Assembly: GCA_950295325.1 (NCBI GenBank)
Contig: OX485805.1
Span: forward strand, 57,996,758 to 58,060,757
Direction of reading: 5' to 3'
DNA length: 64,000 bases
From: Polytrichum commune
Lineage: Eukaryota; Streptophyta; Polytrichopsida; Polytrichales; Polytrichaceae
The position numbers and the translations under genes are program-made. Each line of letters starts with the position of its first letter. Position 1 is the stretch's first letter. This document shows positions 58,268-64,000 of the stretch, in pieces. Below the pieces are notes generated by a model. It ran no database searches, had not been told where the DNA came from, and was given only the letters and a program-made list of their open reading frames with translations.

Positions 58268-59951
58268 GTATTATAGCCATGTGGTCGCATGTTTTGCTAG
58301 TAGTATCAATAATTGATAGTATGAGCTTCCCATAAATTAAGTTAGTGCGATATGGATTATTTAGGAGTCGATATTGTTTGTGTATATAATGCATTGAAGT
58401 AACGATCTAAACCCTAAGCCCGCAAACCACATAGACAACTTTCACAAACTCTATACCCTAACCCCAAACCCTAAACCCTACATCTTTTTATCTTACCAAC
58501 CTTTCTTATATATGGCCATGTTGTGGTCTATGCGCATCATGTCAAAATGGTCTACGAATGTTGGTTCGATTGGAACTTGCCTTATTTGGGTCATAGCAAC
58601 TATAATAATCTAGACTCATGCCAATAATTGTCATTTTGATATAAAACATTGGTTTAGGGGGTGAAGAATGAATTTTGAAATGCTAGCCCTTTCACCTTAA
58701 TAGTTTTGAGTGCAATTTGATCACAAAATACACACTTAGTCTTATTATAACATGAATGGTTTAAGACTTCAACTTAAATCAACAGTTTAAGCTATGGTCA
58801 TGCACATACTTCTTGTTGCAAATAATACAAATATATAATTGTAAGTGCATACTATTGTATGCACCATTCCAAATTAGTTATCCATTTCCACACCATGGTG
58901 GACCTAAAGTGAATTTCCAATAGGACGTCAAGTCATTTAATTAGGTGTCAACTTGAACTAACGATCGAATACTAGTGCATTAAACTTTAATTTTCACCAA
59001 TGATGAATTGCAACAATGAGTCATATTAATATGGGGCGATGTTTGGTGAGCCTCCAGTTCCAAATGTCCTCAATCTACCTAACACAAGCCACTATGGATT
59101 AAGCGACTTTTTATTGGTATTCATGCACTTGGTGACCATATTACAAGCATTTTTTTATGTGAATCATATGATACCTACAATTTTAGGGGATTCCACAATA
59201 TGTTCTTAGCCACTCTTACCTCATTGTGTGTGTGAATATATATATCACTTAGACCTTCATCAATTCACTTGGACTTCACACCTTAGTCGCAAATAATTTA
59301 ATACTCAATGTTAACCCATCAACCCATATATATATAATATAATAACCCATATATAAAATAGTAAAATATAAATTATACACATATATACACATATATACAC
59401 ATATATATATACATATATAACACTATATTCGTTAAATTGAGACTTTCTCTAGTCTCAAATTAATATATGGATCAAACAACATGAAGATGCCTGAAACTAT
59501 ATTGTCAACAATCTCAAATATATTAAATGTTCTAATATCCCACACCTATGATGTGCGGACATAAGCACATATGGTAGAGCACTCAACACCAACTTCATCA
59601 ACAAAAACACATTGGGTAGAGCACTCCAAACAAGTTTCACCCAAAAATATATATATAATGATTTCTATTATTAGCATGCTCCATAGAATATAGACATTGC
59701 AACATACAAAGTGCATGTAATAAATGCATATTTTTTCAATGGACAATTTAGTCCCAAACTTAATAAAAAAATGAACTTCACATTTGTATTGAAATATAGT
59801 AAATGGATATTCATCCAACTCCAAAACAATATAGTATTCGTAAGTTCTACCCAAACTCTGCCCCAATTTTGAAGAGCACACATATGAGTAATATATGTTC
59901 GTAGAATTACTGTTTACACTATAATCATGCTAACACAATCCTACCAACTTC
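58268..59951. other. Intergenic DNA with telomere-like and AT-microsatellite patches
   Basis: AAACCCTAAACCCTA-type sequence at 58449-58476 resembles the plant telomere repeat. A TATACACA/TATATA microsatellite lies at about 59325-59420. A fragment of the pogo-like element interior lies at 59430-59470. No gene is seen. Confidence 0.5.
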
Positions 59952-61436
59952 TCATTCAACGTGGGTTGCTTCTTCTGCGATCCGAGCAAGGTTGTCTTTT
60001 GCAAAAGTTATGTACTTTTGAGGGATGGACACTGATCCACTATGATTTTTCCGTGGTTTCCATGCTATGAATATGGAATCTGTATCTACCCAAGATGGAC
60101 CGTGCTCAGAATCCACCTTCCACCGAAAGTTAGGGTTTGTATCCCAGCCTGTATAATGCCGAATCACATCTTCATTCCTTGCCGTCGGTCGGTAGTACTC
60201 CACTTGTATTTGTCGAAAATGAGGGCTGGAAGTTACAAAATTGGGTTTGGACAAAGCTCTTGCCACCCACACTGGCTTCACATATGTCTCGTCTCCAGGA
60301 CGCAAAATGAGCATATATCCTTCATGACAATCCACTGCAATGCGGAAAGATGGTGGCGGACGACTACTAGCAGGCCCCACGTAATGGTCGTCCACATCAA
60401 ACTCCTCTCGAACCTCTCCATTTCCCAAAAGACTAGCCTCTGAAGCTTGTACATCGACTCGTGTTTGTGGCCAAAATCCATGCCTCAAAGTATGAGGGCT
60501 ATCTTGGTGGAGGTCTACCAAGGCGGCACGAACACGTGTCCAATAATGTATCCAACTCCCATAACGATGCCAACATGATCCGCCAACATCCGCTATCTTC
60601 AAACTCTCCCAATATTGTATGAAGCCTGATATACCTTTCAAAATATCCTCCAAATTCTTCATGGCTATTGGCTTACAAGGGCTAGGCTCCCCATCCGGTA
60701 ACATGGTCTTCCCATCCGCATCCACGCGCCACACAAGAAGACCCTCCGGCGGGCTCCAGTCTTGTGTCGTGCACAACAACTTGTATTGCATAGCCGGGAC
60801 ACCATCGTCACGCATGTAGAACCGGAATTGTTGTGCCTTCGTATGCCCGATCAATCGGTGAGCTCCACTTCGAATATAAGGTTCTATAAATGCCTTGAAG
60901 TCTGGCACCTCCTCAATCATATGGGGGGTGACGGGAACGTTCTCCAAATCCATGTACGACTTCATCAATAATGGGATTGTAGGAAAATCCTCCTCCCGCA
61001 ACTTCATGCTCCACCGCCCAAAAGATGCATCAATATCATCGTGCGTGTGGCCTACCAATAGGAAGGACACAAAAACCTCCTTGAAAATGCCTTTCGCAAC
61101 CAACAACGACCAATATGCAAATACATATCTGTTTTTATTGTCCTTGGCACAATTGTCCAATTGGACACGCAAAGTTGGAGGCAACTTCTTGGCAATCACG
61201 GGTTCATTGGGTGGCTCGGGCAACGAATGCAAGCATACATCTTTTCCATCCAACACCGCTTCATATAAAGGTGTTGAACCCGTGTTCTCAAATAACAATC
61301 CTGAAGAATAGGCTGGTGGTTTCTCTAAATCACGTAAAAGCCTTGCAAATGATCCTATCGTGTGGTTTGAATCCGCTGGATACAAATCAAGAGCATAATG
61401 AGCAAACTTGACATCACCGTGTCCATGTGCAATCAT
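59952..61436 (-). pseudogene. DUF7869-like transposon protein, C-terminal part
   Basis: 494 codons. It contains PPTLRVQLDNCAKDNKNRYV (second conserved Asp), SFLLVGHTHDDIDASFGRWS (the HTHDDID signature) and a long C-terminal region with Trp/Arg-rich blocks. This matches my knowledge of DUF7869 proteins, which sit in plant, algal and oomycete mobile elements and appear to have an RNase H-like DDE fold (the fold is inference). The first ATG overlaps the stop of the upstream frame by four bases (GAATGA), in the -1 frame. The sequence continues the same protein, so the break is a frameshift rather than a gene boundary. Confidence 0.65.
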
Positions 61437-62572
61437 TCTTGCAATGCCAACCCAACGTGATTAGCATCTATGTATGAATAAACCATTATGAAGGAATCCA
61501 TGTTCTCCAGTACATCACGGAATAAAAAACCACAACATTTAGGGTATGTCATGACATTGTTTCGAAGTTCACCTGTAACCGATACAGGCAACTTAAAAAA
61601 CCCATCCGTGGCCTTGATTCGATTTGCAAAACATGGGGAGGCTGTTTTGGCATGGTCCATTTTGTCATGGATGACCATAAGAACCTCCAAGGGCCTGGAG
61701 ATGGACAAAGCTCTATTTGTGTAGTAATCATTACGGTGTGCCTCTTGCATGTTTACGTGCTTGAAATAGTTCAATTGATGCGCTGCATATGACTCGGTAC
61801 CCATCGTGTGTGCATCCCGGAGGCGCTTCAACTTCTCGCAATTAGAGCACCTGGCAAATTTGTCCCCTCGTATTTTTGTAATGTATTCGCTAAAGTTTTG
61901 TTTCTTGATTGCACTTAATTTTGACAATGAAATTGGCTCCAACCCAATCTTCTCGCCAACTGCATTAACGTCCAACAATATGTCTTTCCATTTTGTGCCT
62001 GTGGGAAGAACTTTCTCCACAACCTTTTCACCGGTTGTGAGTGTGCGTGTTTTGTGCGGCATTGCATCAACAAGGGGGACAATGATGGTTGCTAGAGTTG
62101 CCGTTGCTTGCCTTGTTGCTTCCCTAGGTTTCTTTAAACCCACGTTCCCATGGTGACGGGACCGGCGGCCTTCCTTGGCATAAGCAGCTTGTCTATAGAA
62201 GTCCGCCTTCGACACACCGTGAATGGTGTACCATGCCTTATAACACACGTCTATGCTTTCAATGGTGATTACCTTGCGACCCGTCCCATTCACATGTATT
62301 GCCCTATGGACATCAAGTTTTTTTGTGGATCTTAGACGAAAATCTCCAAGCCACATTTCTTCACGGATGGCCTTCAATTTATCCCTTGGAAACAATTGGC
62401 AACAACAATGCACACAACAATCCTTTGTGGCAACTTCTCTTATGGACTCCTCCCCAAGCAGCCTTTGACGTTTACAATCAGTTGCAGATGGAGAAGGACG
62501 TGCCACAGTATCGTACTTTCTTTGACCCATGCGTGGCCGCATGTTTGATTGCATTTCCTTTTCGAGTTGCAT
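61433..62572 (-). pseudogene. DUF7869-like transposon protein, central part
   Basis: 379 codons. Features in order are a Cys cluster (CCVHCCCQLF, ~residues 52-61), a conserved KVITIESIDVCYKAWYTIHG block, CSNCEKLKRLRDA (likely zinc-binding, ~240-252), and VMVIHDKMDHAKTASP-like sequence (~300) that corresponds to the DGMDQSK motif carrying the first catalytic Asp in this family. It ends GLALQE at the -1 frameshift into the C-terminal part. Upstream, a TGA and one sense codon separate it in frame from the N-terminal part. Confidence 0.65.
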
Positions 62573-62575
62573 GTG

Positions 62576-63076
62576 TCATTGCTCATGTTCACGCAAGCTA
62601 ACTCCATCAGTCGTGACATTCCTCAATGGCCACCTGCGGAGGGAGAACCTATGAGTGGGATCCACCTCAGAAGGAACGAGTGACTCCAATATGACAATCC
62701 CAACGTCCTCGGTGCCAAGCGGATTTTGATCAATGCAATCTTGTGGATGGGTGTTACGACAAATACCCTCCGCCACAACAACCCCATTGTCATTAAGAAG
62801 TAACACATCCAAATTCACCCATGAAGCTCTTGAAAGCCCGGCACACTCTGGAATGGGACAGTCCGGTACGGAACGCGAAGGTATATCGAAATGCTCTTCA
62901 TCTGAACTCTCATCCATAGTAGCCTCCCCGACAATGTCTAGCTCTTCCTCAGATGTAGATGGCCAAGTGGCCATGTCTTCTCCAGACGAATACCCTCTTC
63001 CAGTATACCCATCCATTTTGCCTACACACATGAACATGGAACCTTGTAAAGAATTGACAAAAGCTATAGGGTCCAA
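62576..63076 (-). pseudogene. DUF7869-like transposon protein, N-terminal part
   Basis: 166 codons. An acidic, Ser/Glu-rich start (SSGEDMATWPSTSEEELD) is followed by a compact region NLDVLLLNDNGVVVAEGICR..LGTEDVGIVILESLVPS. It ends REHEQ at TGA (62576-62578). The frame continues after the stop, and CGA would restore Arg by one C-to-T reversal at a CpG. The true start may be the Met at 63016, because GTGTGTAG just before it resembles a splice acceptor. Confidence 0.5.
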
Positions 63077-63200
63077 TAGAAAAACACAGAAACCTTATCA
63101 TAACACATGTTGTATGAATATTATATCGATGGGTTCCAAAAAAATGGAGCGCACAACAGTTTATTCAGGATCCGTCTATGCACATCCCCATTGTGTGCAT

Positions 63201-63712
63201 GAGGGTGGGTTTGGGTCGAGCAACCCAAACCTCGTGATAGGATGGGCCTGCTAATCCAGGCCCAACCCGTGACAGGGGTGGGTTTGGGTCGCTCGACCCA
63301 AACCTCGTGACAGGATGGGCCTGCTAATCCAGGCCCAACCCCTGACAGGGGTGGGTTTGGGTCGCTCGCCCCAAACCTCACAATGGAGGTGTGTTTGGGT
63401 TGTGCGACCCAAACCTCATGACAGGATGGGCCTGGCAATCCAGGCCCAGCGCGTGATAGCGGTGGGTTTGGGTCGCTCGACCCAAACCTCATAATGGAGG
63501 TGGGTTTGGGTCGAGCGACCCAAACCTCGTGACAGGATGGGCCTGCTAATCCAGGCCCAACCCGTGACAGGGGTGGGTTTGGGTCGCTCGACCCAAACCT
63601 CACAATGGAGGTGTGTTTGGGTCGAGCGACCCAAACCTCGTTACAGGATGGGCCTGCTAATCCAGGCCCAGCCCGTGAGAGGGGGTGGGTTTGGGTCGAG
63701 CGACCCAAATGT
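63201..63712. repeat. Array of nine 22-bp palindromes with an alternating second hairpin
   Basis: Arms GTTTGGGTCG and CGACCCAAAC flank a two-base centre (AG or CT). Copies lie at 63209-63230, 63282-63303, 63355-63376, 63393-63414, 63466-63487, 63504-63525, 63577-63598, 63615-63636 and 63689-63710, some with one or two mismatches. Spacing alternates between ~73 and ~38 bases. Longer spacers carry a second hairpin, GGGCCTGCTAATCCAGGCCC. The array lies ~130 bp upstream of the DUF7869-like gene, where transposon subterminal repeats are usually found. Confidence 0.95.
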
Positions 63713-64000
63713 CGCGCACCTCTCCATGAGGAGTGGCCGAAACACCATGGGCACAAGAGGGACCCCGGAGTGACACCCGGGACTTGTGGCGCCGTTGGTG
63801 AGAGGGCCCAAGTGATCCTAGTGTGGGTGAGGGCCCCGGGCGTTGGGAACGCCTCCCACCCACAAAGACTAGGAGGCATGAGGGTGAGGCCATGAGCTAT
63901 GCGTAGCTCATGGCGTGGTGATTCTAGAATGCTCAAGAACACCTCAATCCGAGGTGTGAGCTAGGAGTTATGGCCATTTGAGTGGGGTGCTGTCCCGGGA
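63713..64000. other. GC-rich DNA at the window edge
   Basis: Several short inverted repeats (GAGCTATGCGTAGCTC at 63894-63909, CACCTC..GAGGTG around 63941-63957). It may be the continuing end of the element with the palindrome array. It is cut by the window end and no gene is seen. Confidence 0.4.

Noticed and set aside
61433-61436. ATGA overlap taken as two translationally coupled genes
   Set aside because: The two frames continue one conserved protein, and such coupling is a bacterial operon feature. Decay by frameshift is simpler.
63121-63942. 273-codon minus-strand frame with repeated LAGPSCHEVWVARPKP-type peptides
   Set aside because: The peptide repeats are a direct translation of the palindrome array. 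The frame is open because the repeat unit lacks stops, in several frames and on both strands.

Overview
The window looks like nuclear DNA of a land plant. The evidence is spliced genes with GT-AG introns, many short inverted-repeat transposons (MITEs), tRNA-derived SINEs with target-site duplications, a decayed Ty1/copia element, telomere-like AAACCCT stretches, and a pair of heavy-metal-associated (HMA) domain proteins with Pro-rich tails. A seed-free lineage (lycophyte, fern or bryophyte) is my guess from the HMA family and the DUF7869-like element. The sequence alone does not settle it. Genes are sparse and most of the window is AT-rich, repeat-laden intergenic DNA.

Layout. 1-4.4 kb: intergenic DNA with a hAT-like element, a 235-bp MITE and a ~100-bp tandem duplication. 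4.4-6.9 kb: HMA gene 1 (5 exons, + strand). 6.9-37.8 kb: about 31 kb of intergenic DNA made largely of repeats. These include a large inverted repeat at 9.6-11.4 kb with a direct copy at 21 kb, a gutted copia element at 15-16.3 kb, several related MITE families that share one terminus, two copies of one SINE with intact target-site duplications, a TIR element with internal 111-bp tandem repeats, and one MITE nested inside another. 37.8-40.1 kb: HMA gene 2 (4 exons, + strand), a paralogue of gene 1 with a TATA box and the same tiny five-codon first exon. 40.1-49.2 kb: intergenic, with a 749-bp pogo-like element (TA duplications) and a MITE.

49.3-56.5 kb is a GC-rich, CpG-rich island unlike its surroundings. 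It holds, all on the minus strand, a Pro-rich open region, an FCP1/NIF-type HAD phosphatase domain, and a large three-exon gene. That gene joins a ParB-like DGQH domain, a degenerate DNA-methyltransferase-like domain (motif IV before motif I), and a long acidic, disordered tail with a coiled coil. It carries one in-frame TGA and one frameshift. Sixteen perfect and three imperfect copies of a 16-bp palindrome (ACGAACG, two variable bases, CGTTCGT) are scattered through the island, in both introns, upstream, downstream and twice in exon sequence, and I saw none elsewhere in the window. A ParB/methylase-like protein encoded among repeated palindromes is the strongest candidate for an undescribed system here.

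56.5-64 kb: a minisatellite, a 190-bp G-rich tract, another MITE, and a minus-strand DUF7869-like transposon gene of ~3.1 kb broken by one in-frame TGA and one frameshift. It is preceded by a 0.5-kb array of nine 22-bp palindromes that again have two variable bases flanked by CG...CG.

The two HMA proteins probably bind metal and sit outside the mobile DNA. The ParB/methylase-like gene, its palindromes and perhaps the FCP1-like gene form one unit. The DUF7869-like gene and its palindrome array form another.
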